Origin: Pulveribacter suum
GTDB taxonomy: Bacteria; Pseudomonadota; Gammaproteobacteria; Burkholderiales; Burkholderiaceae_C
Direction of reading: 5' to 3'
Length of the DNA stretch: 64,000 nucleotides
Assembly: GCF_003013695.1 (NCBI RefSeq)
Contig: NZ_CP027792.1
Span: forward strand, 1,260,501 to 1,324,500
Under the pieces are notes generated by a model that saw nothing but the letters and a program-made list of their open reading frames with translations, did no database searches and was not told the DNA's origin. A program made the position numbers and the translations under genes. Numbering within the stretch: the first letter of the stretch is position 1; each line of letters starts with the position of its first letter. This document shows, piece by piece, positions 1 to 8,175 of this stretch.

Positions 1-1060
1 GACCCTCATCACCGGCTGGGTGCACATGATGCGCCGCGCCAACGGCACGCCGGAAACCGTGACGCGCGGCCTGGATGCCATCGAACGCGGCGCCAAGGCG
101 CAGGGGCGCATCATCTCGGACATCCTCGATGTCTCCCGCCTGGCGTCGGGCAAGCTGCGCCTGCACAGGGAGTGGGCCAACCCCCTGGAGCTGGTGCGCA
201 CTTCCCTGGATGCGCTGCAGGACCAGGCCCTCGACAAGGGCGTTGAGCTGAAGGTCGAGTCCAGCGGCGCCGAAATGCCCGCGTGGCTGGATACGACGCG
301 GTTTCAGCAGATCGTCTGGAACCTCACCACCAACGCCATCAAATTTTCCAAGTGCCCGGGAGTCGTCACTTTGCGGCTCGCCCGTGCCGAGGATGAGTTG
401 ATGCTCACCGTGCAGGACCAGGGTTGCGGGATTGACGCGGCATTCCTGCCTTTCCTTTTTGACCGCTTCACGCAAAACGACACGCCAGGCAACCGCGCCC
501 ACGGCGGCCTGGGTCTGGGCATGTCGATAGTTAAGCACCTGTCAGAGCTGCATGGCGGCACCGTCCGTGCCTACAGCGAGGGTGTGGACAGAGGTACCCT
601 GATGACCGTCCGCCTGAACGTGGCCCACAAGGAAGGGGCGGCTGCAGAGCAAAAGAGTGAGACGTCCCTCCAGCAGGAAGGGCGTCTTCTTCGCGGCAGG
701 GACATTCTGATCGTCGAGGACAACCTGGACACCGGCGAGATGCTGAAGGTGGTTCTGGCGGATGAAGGGGCAAAGGTTCGGCTCGCGTCGGACTATGAAT
801 CCGCCCTGCGCGAATTCCAGGCCGCATGGCCTGAGCTGCTGGTCAGCGATATCGGCCTGCCCGGACGTGACGGCTACGACCTCATCACGACGGTGCGCCA
901 GTGGGAGCGAGAGTCCGGCAAGTCGCCCATCCGCGCCATCGCGCTTACCGCGTTCGCGCGCCCGCAAGACCGCGAACATGCGCTGGCGGCAGGCTTCAAC
1001 CGCCACCTGGACAAGCCTTTGCAACCCCACGTGCTGATCAACGCCTTGGTGAGCGAGTGA
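1..1060 (+). CDS. Hybrid sensor histidine kinase, C-terminal part (HisKA end, HATPase_c, receiver)
   Basis: The reading frame is open from base 2, so the gene begins left of the window and about 352 codons are seen. The first residues (ILDVSRLASGKLRL) are the second helix of a HisKA dimerisation domain; the phosphorylated His lies outside. The ATP-binding domain follows with N box NLTTNAIKFSK (about 320-350), G1 box DQGCGID and G2 box GGLGLGMSIVK. A linker leads to a receiver domain from about 700: acidic pair in LIVEDN, phosphoacceptor Asp in SDIGLPG (codon at 848) and conserved Lys in LDKPL near the C-terminus. The arrangement is typical of membrane or soluble hybrid kinases that pass phosphate to an Hpt protein. 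The input signal cannot be told because the sensor part is missing. Confidence 0.93.
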   Translation, partial: TLITGWVHMMRRANGTPETVTRGLDAIERGAKAQGRIISDILDVSRLASGKLRLHREWANPLELVRTSLDALQDQALDKGVELKVESSGAEMPAWLDTTRFQQIVWNLTTNAIKFSKCPGVVTLRLARAEDELMLTVQDQGCGIDAAFLPFLFDRFTQNDTPGNRAHGGLGLGMSIVKHLSELHGGTVRAYSEGVDRGTLMTVRLNVAHKEGAAAEQKSETSLQQEGRLLRGRDILIVEDNLDTGEMLKVVLADEGAKVRLASDYESALREFQAAWPELLVSDIGLPGRDGYDLITTVRQWERESGKSPIRAIALTAFARPQDREHALAAGFNRHLDKPLQPHVLINALVSE

Positions 1061-1218
1061 CCCGAGGGCTCGAACAGGTGCTGGCTCACCCTCGTGCGTG
1101 CAACCGACCGGAACATGGCATGGCGCCTGCACAGGTCTGTGCCATCAGCTTGGCCGCAGAACGCAGGCCGCAGATTTTCCAGCAGCCCGGCCCCAGTGCC
1201 GCGGCGAGGCCTGGCACC

Positions 1219-1530
1219 ATGAAAGTCATCCGCTCCCGCGACTTCACGGCCGACCGCCCCTGGGGCGCTCTGGACATCGCCAACATGAACGGCGTCACCA
1301 CGCGGCTGCACTGGACGGACCAGCCTTACCGCTGGCACGTCAACGATGGCGAGGAAGTGTTCGCCGTGCTCGACGGGCGCGTGGAGATGCGCTGGCGCGA
1401 CGGTGGCCAGGAGCAGCGCGCCGTGCTAGAAACAGGCGACGTGTTCCATGCCCGGGTGGGTACCGAACACGTGGCGCACCCGATCGGCGCGGCGCGCGTG
1501 CTGGTCGTGGAGCGCGAGGGCACCGTGTGA
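1219..1530 (+). CDS. Small single-domain cupin protein
   Basis: 103 residues. A compact cupin barrel: WHVNDGEEVFAVLDGRVEMRW resembles cupin motif 1, with HVNDGEE giving the usual His/Glu metal ligand region, and GDVFHARVGTEHVAH resembles motif 2. I chose the ATG at 1219 because the protein then starts MKVIRSRDF, as small cupins often do; a longer in-frame extension exists upstream but runs back into the kinase gene in another frame and looks like chance coding. The ribosome binding site is weak. It is followed after 45 bp by a VOC-family gene on the same strand. The substrate is unknown; such proteins bind metal and a small molecule. Confidence 0.8.
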   Translation: MKVIRSRDFTADRPWGALDIANMNGVTTRLHWTDQPYRWHVNDGEEVFAVLDGRVEMRWRDGGQEQRAVLETGDVFHARVGTEHVAHPIGAARVLVVEREGTV

Positions 1531-1575
1531 GCGCGGTGCCCGCGTTTCCTTGTCCACCCCCTTGAAAGAATTTCC

Positions 1576-1962
1576 ATGATCGATCACACCGGCGTCGCCG
1601 TGCGCGACTTCACGGCCAGCCGTGCGTTCTACACGCAGGCGCTGGCGCCGTTGGGCTATGGCCTGCTGGCGGAATTCACCGCCGCCGTGACCGGACACAC
1701 CGACGTGGCCGGCTTTGGCGAGCACGGCAAGCCGGGCTTCTGGATCAGCCGCGGCACACCCAACCAGCCGCCCGTCCACGTGGCGATCCGCGCCGGCTCG
1801 CGCGCCATGGTGGACGCCTTCCACCAGGCGGCCCTGGCCGCGGGCGGCAGGGACAATGGCGCGCCTGGGCTGCGCCCGCACTACCACCCGCATTACTACG
1901 GCGCCTTCGTTCTGGACCCGGACGGGCACAACATCGAAGCCGTCTGCCACGAGGCGCCGTGA
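1576..1962 (+). CDS. VOC family protein (glyoxalase/bleomycin resistance fold)
   Basis: 128 residues starting MIDHTGVAVRDFTASRAFY, the usual first beta-alpha unit of the vicinal oxygen chelate fold (metal-ligand His4 followed by the 'F+ASRAFY' helix). The C-terminal strand FVLDPDGHNIEAVCH carries the second metal-binding unit with Glu. The length is that of a single VOC module, acting as a dimer. An AAGAA sequence lies about 8 bases before the ATG. It probably forms a two-gene unit with the cupin upstream. The reaction is not deducible: the family includes glyoxalase I, dioxygenases and drug-binding proteins. Confidence 0.88.
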   Translation: MIDHTGVAVRDFTASRAFYTQALAPLGYGLLAEFTAAVTGHTDVAGFGEHGKPGFWISRGTPNQPPVHVAIRAGSRAMVDAFHQAALAAGGRDNGAPGLRPHYHPHYYGAFVLDPDGHNIEAVCHEAP

Positions 1963-2025
1963 GCGCATGCGGCCGTGTGCGACAGGTGCGCTGAGCGCCC
2001 AGGCCGCGCTACTGGCGCCCCGCCC

Positions 2026-2535
2026 ACGCCCATCGCACAGCTCACGCCTGCAGACGCGGCGCTCCACTGAACCCTGGCGCTGCTGCGCGCCTGCGCGCAC
2101 AATCCCGCTGCATTCGCCTCCTCATCCGAGGAGCGCGCGGCGCAGCCGCTCGCCTGGTGGCGCCAGCGCCTGTCCGGGGCCGCAAAGCGGCGGCGTGGCA
2201 TTCGGGGCGCGGCGCGGCAACGAGCCGGGTGGCTCGCTCACGCTGGTGTTCTCAAGCCGCGCCAAGACCCGGCACAAGAGTGGGTAGGGCTTCCTGTTTG
2301 TGCGGCAGAAATGGCACGGCTGCGGCGCCGGGCGCCAGCTGTCGAAGCCGCCCTGAATTAGCTACGCCCGCACCAGCCGGGCATCACCGTGGCCGCCCGC
2401 ACCGTGACCGAGGACAACGCGCCTGCGCATGCCGTGTACGAGTGCGCAGGTTTTCTCGCCTTTGGCACCGAGCCCATTGCGCTGCGTATGCCCTTGGTCT
2501 ATCTGGGCAAGGAGCACATGGGGCGCCTGCTGCAT
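2026..2535 (+). pseudogene. Decayed GNAT N-acetyltransferase
   Basis: Three overlapping frames together give a recognisable GNAT protein. One frame from about 2026 reads IAQLTPADAALH, a stop at 2068-2070, then LLRACAHNPAAFASSSEE and PLAWWRQRLSG. The sequence then continues in another frame as GGVAFGARRGNEPGGSLTLV and, past a further stop near 2287, FLFVRQKWHGCGAGRQL (the acetyl-CoA loop region). After one more shift, from about 2362, it reads QPGITVAARTVTEDNAPAHA followed by VYECAGFLAFGTEPIAL and YLGKEHM, the standard GNAT C-terminus. At least two in-frame stops and two frame changes make it non-functional. The rest of the gap (1963-2025 and 2536-2603) shows nothing recognisable. It lies between a VOC gene and the convergent aldehyde oxidoreductase operon. 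Confidence 0.8.
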
Positions 2536-2603
2536 GCGGACACCAGCGCGGCACCTTCGGTGTGGGCCATTGTCCGCCCGCACCTGCCCCATCCACCACG
2601 CAG

Positions 2604-4913
2604 CTATTTCACCGGAAAACCCTGCGCAGGCGCGTCCCGCATGACCTTGTCCGGCGTCATGGGCGTGCTGCGCAGGCGCTTGCCGGTGGCGTGGTAGATG
2701 GCATTGGCGATGGCGGCCGCTGTCCCTACGATGCCGATCTCGCCCACGCCCTTGGCGCCGATGCGGCTGACGATGCGGTCGTCCTCGTGCACGAAGATCA
2801 CGTCGATGTCAGGCACGTCGGCGTTGGCTGCGACGTGGTATTCGGCCAGGTTGTGGTTCATGAAGCGGCCCAGGGCGTGGTCGGTGTGCGTCTCCTCATG
2901 CAGCGCCTGGCTGATGCCCCAGACCACGCCGCCGGAGACCTGGCTGCGCGCCGTGCGGGCGCTGATGATGCGCCCGGCCGCCACGGCGCTGACCACGCGC
3001 GTGACGCGCACCGTGCCCAGCTCCTCGTCCACGCAGACCTCGCAGAACACGGCCGAGTGCACGGCGCGGATGTATTTCTTCTGCTGGAGCACATTGGGCA
3101 ACAGCAGATATTTCACGTCGATCTCGCTTTTGCCCGCGAGGGACAGCAGCTGCGTGTAGGGCAGGGCGACCTCGGGGCGCATGCGCAGACGGACGGCGCC
3201 ACCCGTGAACTCCACCTGTTTGAAGCTTGCGCTCTCAAAGCCCCCGCCTTCCACCTTGCGTGCCAGCTGCCACAGAGCGCGCTGGATTTTCTCGCAGGCG
3301 CCGGTCACGGCCGAGCCCACGGTGGCCATGTGCGACGAGCCGCCCTCGATAGGCGCCACGGGCAGGTTGGAGTCGCCCAGCACGAAGGTCACCTGCTCCA
3401 GCGGCAGGCCTAAAGCGTCGGCCGCCAGCAGGCTCATCGCCGTGTAAGTGCCGGTGCCGATGTCGGTGGCGGCGCTGCCCACGACCAGCCGGCCGTCGGC
3501 GTGCAGCACGGCGCGCGCGCGGGCGAACATCTGCATGGCGTCCCAGGTGCCGGTGGCCATGCCCCAGCCCACCAGCTCGCGCCCGCGGCGCATGGCGCGC
3601 GGCGCGGTCGGCCGGCGGCTCCAGCCAAAGCGCTCGGCAGCCTGCTCGTAGCAGGCGCGCAGCTCCTTGGTGGAGTAGGGCAGACCCTTGCTCGCATCGT
3701 GTTCGGCGTAGTTCTTCAGACGCAGAGCGAGCGGGTCCATGGACAGGGCACAGGCCAGCTCGTCCATGGCGATCTCCAGCGCATAGACACCGTGGGTGGC
3801 GCCGGGCGCGCGCATGTCGATGGGCGTGTACTGGTCCAGCGGCACCAGCTGATACTCCAGCCGCACGTTGTCGCAGCGGTACAGCTGGCCCGACCAGTTG
3901 ACCACCACCTCCACGTAGTCCTCGAAGCGCGAGGTTTCGGCGATCGCCTCGTGCACCACGGCGCGCAGCGTGCCGTCGGCATCGGCCGCCAGTTTCACGC
4001 GCTGCCAGGTCTCGGGCCGGTGGCCGAAGGTGAATTGCTGCTGGCGCGTGAGCACCACACGCACCGAGCGTTTGAGGTGCAGCGCCGCCATCGTGGCCAG
4101 CACCAGGTTGTACTGCGGGCGCAGGCCCGAGCCGAAGGCGCCCCCAACGAAGGGGTTGCGTACCGTCACTTGGTCCTTGCCCAGGCCGAACACGCGCGAG
4201 ACCAGCCAGCGGCAATTCTGCGAGCCCTGGCTCTTGTCATAGATGGTCAGGTGTCCGTCCTCGCCGTACACGACGGTAGAAGCATGCATCTCCATCGGGT
4301 TGTGGTGCTCCACGCCGCTGTAGAAGGTGGCGTCCACCTTGACAGGCGCCGCATCGAAGGCGGCGTCCGCGTCGCCGCGCGGCTTGGGCGGCGGCGAGTA
4401 GCCGGCCTTCAGGCGGCTGGGCTCGCGGGCGCGCTTCAGGTGGGCCACCAAGTTGGTTTCATGTACCTGCTCGTCATATTCGATCGCCACCAGCCGCGCC
4501 GCAGCGCGGGCGGCCTCGAAGGTCTCGGCCACGACCAGCGCCACGGGTTGGGCGCTGTAGTGCACCTGGGCGTCCAGAAAGGGCTTGAAGGGGCTGCCGC
4601 CGGGGGCCGTCATGTCCTTGTAGAACAAATCCATGGAGCGCACCTTGGGACGGTTTTCATGCGACAGCACGTCCAGCACGCCCGGCACGGCGCGGGCCGC
4701 TGCGGTGTCCATACGCACAATGCGCCCGCGCGCGATGGTGCTGTTGACCACCACGCCATAGGCCAGGCCCGCCGCGGCGTATTCGGCCGAATACAGCGCC
4801 TGGCCGGTCACCTTCAAGCGCCCGTCCACACGCGCCACGGGCATGCCGATGCGCACCTCGCCGGTGCCGGGTTCGGCCACCGGCTGCTGGCTGTCGTTGC
4901 TGCTGCTGATCAT
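2604..4913 (-). CDS. paoC: Aldehyde oxidoreductase, molybdopterin-binding subunit (PaoC-like)
   Basis: 769 residues of the xanthine dehydrogenase/aldehyde oxidase large-subunit family, which oxidises aldehydes (or aromatic/N-heterocyclic substrates) at a Mo-pterin centre. The N-terminal a/b-hammerhead domain starts IGMPVARVDGRLKVTGQALY. The Mo-cofactor region shows GGAFGSGLR and DMRAPGATHG (the Arg seen in PaoC active sites), and the C-terminal GAKGVGEIGIVG contains the conserved catalytic Glu. Length and motifs fit E. coli PaoC better than true xanthine dehydrogenase. The start ATG overlaps the stop of the FAD subunit by 4 bp (ATGA), so translation is coupled. It is the last gene of a three-gene operon. 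No XdhC/PaoD-type cofactor-insertion chaperone follows; the next DNA holds a dead acetyltransferase. Confidence 0.9.
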   Translation of the reverse strand: MISSSNDSQQPVAEPGTGEVRIGMPVARVDGRLKVTGQALYSAEYAAAGLAYGVVVNSTIARGRIVRMDTAAARAVPGVLDVLSHENRPKVRSMDLFYKDMTAPGGSPFKPFLDAQVHYSAQPVALVVAETFEAARAAARLVAIEYDEQVHETNLVAHLKRAREPSRLKAGYSPPPKPRGDADAAFDAAPVKVDATFYSGVEHHNPMEMHASTVVYGEDGHLTIYDKSQGSQNCRWLVSRVFGLGKDQVTVRNPFVGGAFGSGLRPQYNLVLATMAALHLKRSVRVVLTRQQQFTFGHRPETWQRVKLAADADGTLRAVVHEAIAETSRFEDYVEVVVNWSGQLYRCDNVRLEYQLVPLDQYTPIDMRAPGATHGVYALEIAMDELACALSMDPLALRLKNYAEHDASKGLPYSTKELRACYEQAAERFGWSRRPTAPRAMRRGRELVGWGMATGTWDAMQMFARARAVLHADGRLVVGSAATDIGTGTYTAMSLLAADALGLPLEQVTFVLGDSNLPVAPIEGGSSHMATVGSAVTGACEKIQRALWQLARKVEGGGFESASFKQVEFTGGAVRLRMRPEVALPYTQLLSLAGKSEIDVKYLLLPNVLQQKKYIRAVHSAVFCEVCVDEELGTVRVTRVVSAVAAGRIISARTARSQVSGGVVWGISQALHEETHTDHALGRFMNHNLAEYHVAANADVPDIDVIFVHEDDRIVSRIGAKGVGEIGIVGTAAAIANAIYHATGKRLRSTPMTPDKVMRDAPAQGFPVK

Positions 4914-5989
4914 GCGCGCTGCTCCTGGAAGATATCGGCCGCCAGTTCGCCGGTGTTGGTGAGCTCGCCGGCGCGTGCCATCTCCAGCGCGCGCACGATG
5001 GCCCGGCGCGCCAGCGGAATCTTGAAGCCGTTGTAGCCGGGGCCGTTCTCGCTGCCCCAGGCACGGGCGGGCGCCAGCAGCGCATCGGCGGCGCGCTCGA
5101 AGATCTGCGTCTCGGGCGCCTGACCCTCCAGCAGGCTTTCCGCCTCCAGGTCGCGCCAGGGCTTGTGCGCCACGCCGCCCAGCGCCAGGCGGGCGTGGCG
5201 CATGCGGCCGGCCTCATCCAGCTCGAAGGCGGCGGCCACCGAAACCAGCGCAAAGGCGTACGAAGCGCGCTCGCGGATCTTCAGGTAGGTGCTGTGCTGC
5301 GCGTAGCCGCGTGCGGGCAGTTCAATGTGCGTGATGAGCTCGTCGGCCTCCAGCGTGCTGTCGCGCTGCGGCTCGTCGCCCGGCAGGCGGTGGAAGTCGG
5401 CGAACGGGATGGCGCGGGCGCCGCGTGCGGACTGCACGTGCACGGTCGCGTCCAGCGCCGCCAGCGCCACGCACATGTCTGAGGGGTGCGTGGCGATGCA
5501 CGATTCGCTGGTGCCCAGGATGGCCAGTTGGCGCGCCAGGCCGGCCTTGGCCGGGCAGCCGCTGCCAGGCGCTCGCTTGTTGCACGGCACGCCCGCGTCG
5601 TAGAAGTAGTAGCAGCGCGTGCGCTGCAGCAGGTTGCCGCCATTGGTTGCCATGTTGCGCAGCTGCGGCGAGGCGGCCGCCAGCATGGCCGCCGACAGCA
5701 GCGGATAGCGCTCTCGCACCAGCGGGTGCTTGGCGGTGTCGGCGTTGCGCGCCAGCGCGCCGAGCAGCAGGCCGCCTTCAGGCGTCTCCTCGATGGCGGT
5801 CAGCGGCAGCCGCGTGATGTCCACCAGCCGCGCGGGCTGCATCACGTCTTCCTTCATCAGGTCGATCAGGTTGGTGCCGCCGGCGATGAAACGGGCGCTG
5901 TGCGAGCTGCCCAGCGGCAGGGCACCCGGACCGATGGCCGCCAGCGCCGCAGCCACGTCGGCCGCGGGGGTGTATTCGAAAGCCCTCAT
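4910..5989 (-). CDS. paoB: Aldehyde oxidoreductase, FAD-binding subunit with extra Fe-S segment (PaoB-like)
   Basis: 359 residues of the CO-dehydrogenase-type flavoprotein family; it takes electrons from the Fe-S subunit to FAD. The FAD-binding motifs FIAGGTNLIDLMKEDV and ATNGGNLLQRTRC are present. Immediately after, four cysteines (RTRCYYFYDAGVPC, GSGC, ESC followed by IATHPSDM) match the Cys-rich insert that holds an additional 4Fe-4S cluster in E. coli PaoB, which places this trio in the Pao subgroup. The C-terminal part has ERASYAFALVSVAAAF and LGGVAHKPWR. I chose the ATG at 5987-5989, which overlaps the 2Fe-2S subunit stop by 4 bp. A longer frame upstream only reads through the antisense of the neighbour. 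Confidence 0.9.
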   Translation of the reverse strand: MRAFEYTPAADVAAALAAIGPGALPLGSSHSARFIAGGTNLIDLMKEDVMQPARLVDITRLPLTAIEETPEGGLLLGALARNADTAKHPLVRERYPLLSAAMLAAASPQLRNMATNGGNLLQRTRCYYFYDAGVPCNKRAPGSGCPAKAGLARQLAILGTSESCIATHPSDMCVALAALDATVHVQSARGARAIPFADFHRLPGDEPQRDSTLEADELITHIELPARGYAQHSTYLKIRERASYAFALVSVAAAFELDEAGRMRHARLALGGVAHKPWRDLEAESLLEGQAPETQIFERAADALLAPARAWGSENGPGYNGFKIPLARRAIVRALEMARAGELTNTGELAADIFQEQRA

Positions 5990-6534
5990 GGCGCCTCCCC
6001 GCCGCGCGCCGCGTCGGCCAGTGCGACCTCGGCCACGGCTTTGACGATCTGCGGGTAGGCGCCGCAGCGGCACAGGTTGCCACTCATGCGCTCGCGGATG
6101 TCGCCGTCGTGGCGCACGCCGCCCTCGTTCATCAGGCCCACCGCCGAGCACAGCTGCCCGGGCGTGCAGTAGCCGCACTGAAAGGCATCGTGGTCGATGA
6201 AGGCCTGTTGCAGCGGATGCAGGCCGTCGCCCATGGCGCCGGTCAGGGCCGGCAGACCTTCGACGGTGGTGATGTCCGCGCCGTCGTGCATCACGGCCAG
6301 GGCCAGGCAGGAGTTGATCCGCCGCCCATCCACCAGCACGGTGCAGGCGCCGCACTGGCCGTGGTCGCAGCCCTTCTTGGTGCCGGTCAGCCGCAGCCGC
6401 TCGCGCAGCAGGTCCAGCAGCGTCACCCAGCTCTGGACTTCGACCGTGCGCTGCTCGCCATTGATGCGCAGGGCAAGGGTGTGCAGGGGCAGCGCAGCGG
6501 CCTGCTCCTGTGGGGTAAAGGGATGGTGGGCCAC
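5986..6534 (-). CDS. paoA: Aldehyde oxidoreductase, 2Fe-2S subunit (PaoA-like), no Tat signal
   Basis: 182 residues from a GTG start. The N-terminal plant-ferredoxin type cluster site reads GTKKGCDHGQCGACTVLVDG with a later Cys (RINSCLAL), and the C-terminal all-helical 2Fe-2S domain has QCGYCTPGQ and SGNLCRCGAY. The GTG at 6532-6534 is preceded by an AAAAAGG ribosome binding site at 8-bp spacing; an ATG at 6645 would add 37 residues without any likeness to the family. Neither version contains a twin-arginine signal, whereas E. coli PaoA is exported by Tat. The complex here is therefore probably cytoplasmic. This is the first gene of the paoABC-like operon. Confidence 0.88.
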   Translation of the reverse strand: MAHHPFTPQEQAAALPLHTLALRINGEQRTVEVQSWVTLLDLLRERLRLTGTKKGCDHGQCGACTVLVDGRRINSCLALAVMHDGADITTVEGLPALTGAMGDGLHPLQQAFIDHDAFQCGYCTPGQLCSAVGLMNEGGVRHDGDIRERMSGNLCRCGAYPQIVKAVAEVALADAARGGEAP

Positions 6535-6654
6535 GGCTAGCGCCTTTTTCTGACAGGTAACCCTGGGCAGTATTGGGAGCGGCCTGCATGCCGCTGTAGG
6601 ACGCGGGCACCTGCTGCTGCGGGCGCGCGACGATTCGCCCAGCACGCGGCGTGC

Positions 6655-7158
6655 TCAGCCGCCGCCCAGCAGCTGCGGATTCATGCGCCAGACTGCCAGG
6701 GTGAGGGCACTGGCGAAGCTCACCCATAGCAGGTAGGGCAGCAGCAGCGCCGCAGCCAGCGGCCGCGCGCGCCAGAACAGCACGATGGTGACGACGATCA
6801 GCAGCCACAGCAGCGCGATGTTGGCCAGCGCCCAGCCGCCCTGGTGCCAGGCGAAGAACACCCAGCTCCACAAGGCGTTCAACGCCAGCTGCAGCACGAA
6901 CGCGGTCAGCGCCGGGCGGCGAGTGGGCGTGCCGTAGGCGCGCCACACCAGCCAGGCGGCCACCGCCATCAGCAGATACAGCAGCGTCCATACCGGGCCG
7001 AACAGCCAGGCCGGCGGCGCCCAGCCCGGCTTGGCCAGCTGCGAGTAGAACGCGGGCGCCTGCGCCGAGGCGATGGCGCCGATGCCAGCGGCCGTGAAGC
7101 AGCAGACCAGCCACCCCGCAAGCGACAACAGGTGCAGGGACGAAGAGCGTGAATGCAT
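6655..7158 (-). CDS. tspO: TspO/MBR family tryptophan-rich sensory protein
   Basis: 167 residues with five predicted transmembrane helices. The hallmark segment KPGWAPPAWLFGPVWTLLY and the later ALNALWSWVFFAWHQ are typical of TspO proteins, which bind porphyrins and cholesterol-like ligands; in alphaproteobacteria TspO tunes tetrapyrrole and photosynthesis gene expression under oxygen. I chose the ATG at 7156-7158, which gives MHSRSSSLHLLSLAGW and the family's usual length; a longer upstream frame encodes basic, unrelated residues. It is divergent from the ZIP transporter gene, with about 216 bp between them, and separated from paoA by about 120 bp, so it may or may not share a transcript with the oxidoreductase. 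Confidence 0.88.
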   Translation of the reverse strand: MHSRSSSLHLLSLAGWLVCCFTAAGIGAIASAQAPAFYSQLAKPGWAPPAWLFGPVWTLLYLLMAVAAWLVWRAYGTPTRRPALTAFVLQLALNALWSWVFFAWHQGGWALANIALLWLLIVVTIVLFWRARPLAAALLLPYLLWVSFASALTLAVWRMNPQLLGGG

Positions 7159-7320
7159 GTGAAACTTTCTGAGGCAGAGATAGCGCCACGCGGGGCGACG
7201 GGCGGTGGGCCCGTGGGGAGTGTTCCCTGCATCCATGGCGGCCGTCGCTGCCCGAGGGGCGGCAACGGCTGTCAGCCAAGCCCGCTTTCGTCGGCGCGCA
7301 GACGGGTCGGCGCGGCACCC

Positions 7321-7383
7321 CGCTTTTTTGGGCAAAATCGGCCTCAAACGCAATCAGGGAAAGCGCCAGAAGCTATGACATTG
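7321..7383 (-). repeat. Dispersed hairpin repeat, family A, copy 1
   Basis: Read on the plus strand this copy shows GGGCAAAATCGGCCTC, a degenerate centre, then AAGCGCCAGAAGCTATGACA. It corresponds to the reverse orientation of the family, whose clearest copy is at 43506-43560. The AGCTAT end contains the ATG used as the start codon of the ZIP transporter gene (7375). Confidence 0.65.
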
Positions 7384-8172
7384 GTAGCAATCATCGGGGC
7401 CACGCTGGCCGCCGGCATTGGCAGTGTGTGGATCGCTGCGGGTTTGCTGCGCCTGGGCCTGGGCGGGCGCTGGCGGGTCGGGCCGCAGCACCTGCTGAGC
7501 CTGGCGGCCGGCGCGCTGCTGGCCACAGCCTTCATGCACCTGCTGCCCGAGGCCTTCGAGGGCGGCACCAGCGTGCAGCCGCTGTTTGCCACGCTGCTGC
7601 TGGGACTGGTGTTCTTCTTCGTGCTGGAAAAAGCCGAGCTATGGCACCACGGCCACGAGCACGGCGATGTGCACCACCATGACCACGATCACGGCCAGGA
7701 TCACGCCCACCACCACCATGGCGGGGGCGGCTGGGCCCTGATCACCGGCGACAGCGTGCATTGCTTTGGCGACGGCGTGCTGATCGCCTCGGCCTTCGTG
7801 GCCGACATGCGCCTAGGCGCGGTGGCCGCGCTGTCGGTGCTGGCGCATGAGGTGCCGCACCACATAGGCGACCTGGTGGTGCTGCGCCAGCGCGGCGCGG
7901 CGCGCAGCGCGGCCTTGATGAAGGTGTCGCTGGCCGGCGCGGTGTCTGCCCTGGGCGGGCTGGCCGGCTATTTCGTGGTGGACCGGTGGGAGCCGGCGCT
8001 GCCGTACTTCTTGACCATCGCCTCCAGCAGCTTCATCTACGTGGCGCTGGCCGACCTCATCCCGCAGCTGCAGCGGCGGCTGTCAGCCGCGCAGACGCTG
8101 GCGCAGATCGCCTGGCTGGCCGGGGGCATCGCGGCCGTCACGCTGGTCAGCCTGCTGGCGCACGTGCACTGA
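7375..8172 (+). CDS. ZIP family divalent metal transporter
   Basis: 265 residues, about eight transmembrane helices, with a His-rich cytoplasmic loop between helices 3 and 4 (HHGHEHGDVHHHDHDHGQ, about residues 85-115), the ZIP signature. The metal-translocating helices carry HCFGDGVLIASAF and SVLAHEVPHHIGD, corresponding to the HN...G and HE..H motifs of ZIP transporters. The protein most likely imports zinc or related divalent cations. The ATG at 7375 lies inside a family A repeat; no alternative start gives a better N-terminus (MTLVAIIGATLAAGIGSVW is already the first helix). Its stop codon is only 3 bp from that of the convergent response-regulator gene. Confidence 0.9.
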   Translation: MTLVAIIGATLAAGIGSVWIAAGLLRLGLGGRWRVGPQHLLSLAAGALLATAFMHLLPEAFEGGTSVQPLFATLLLGLVFFFVLEKAELWHHGHEHGDVHHHDHDHGQDHAHHHHGGGGWALITGDSVHCFGDGVLIASAFVADMRLGAVAALSVLAHEVPHHIGDLVVLRQRGAARSAALMKVSLAGAVSALGGLAGYFVVDRWEPALPYFLTIASSSFIYVALADLIPQLQRRLSAAQTLAQIAWLAGGIAAVTLVSLLAHVH

Positions 8173-8175
8173 GGC

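Noticed and set aside
20..1060. GTG at base 20 as a true gene start for the kinase
   Set aside because: The frame is open to the left edge and the first residues are in the middle of the HisKA domain, so the gene starts outside the window.
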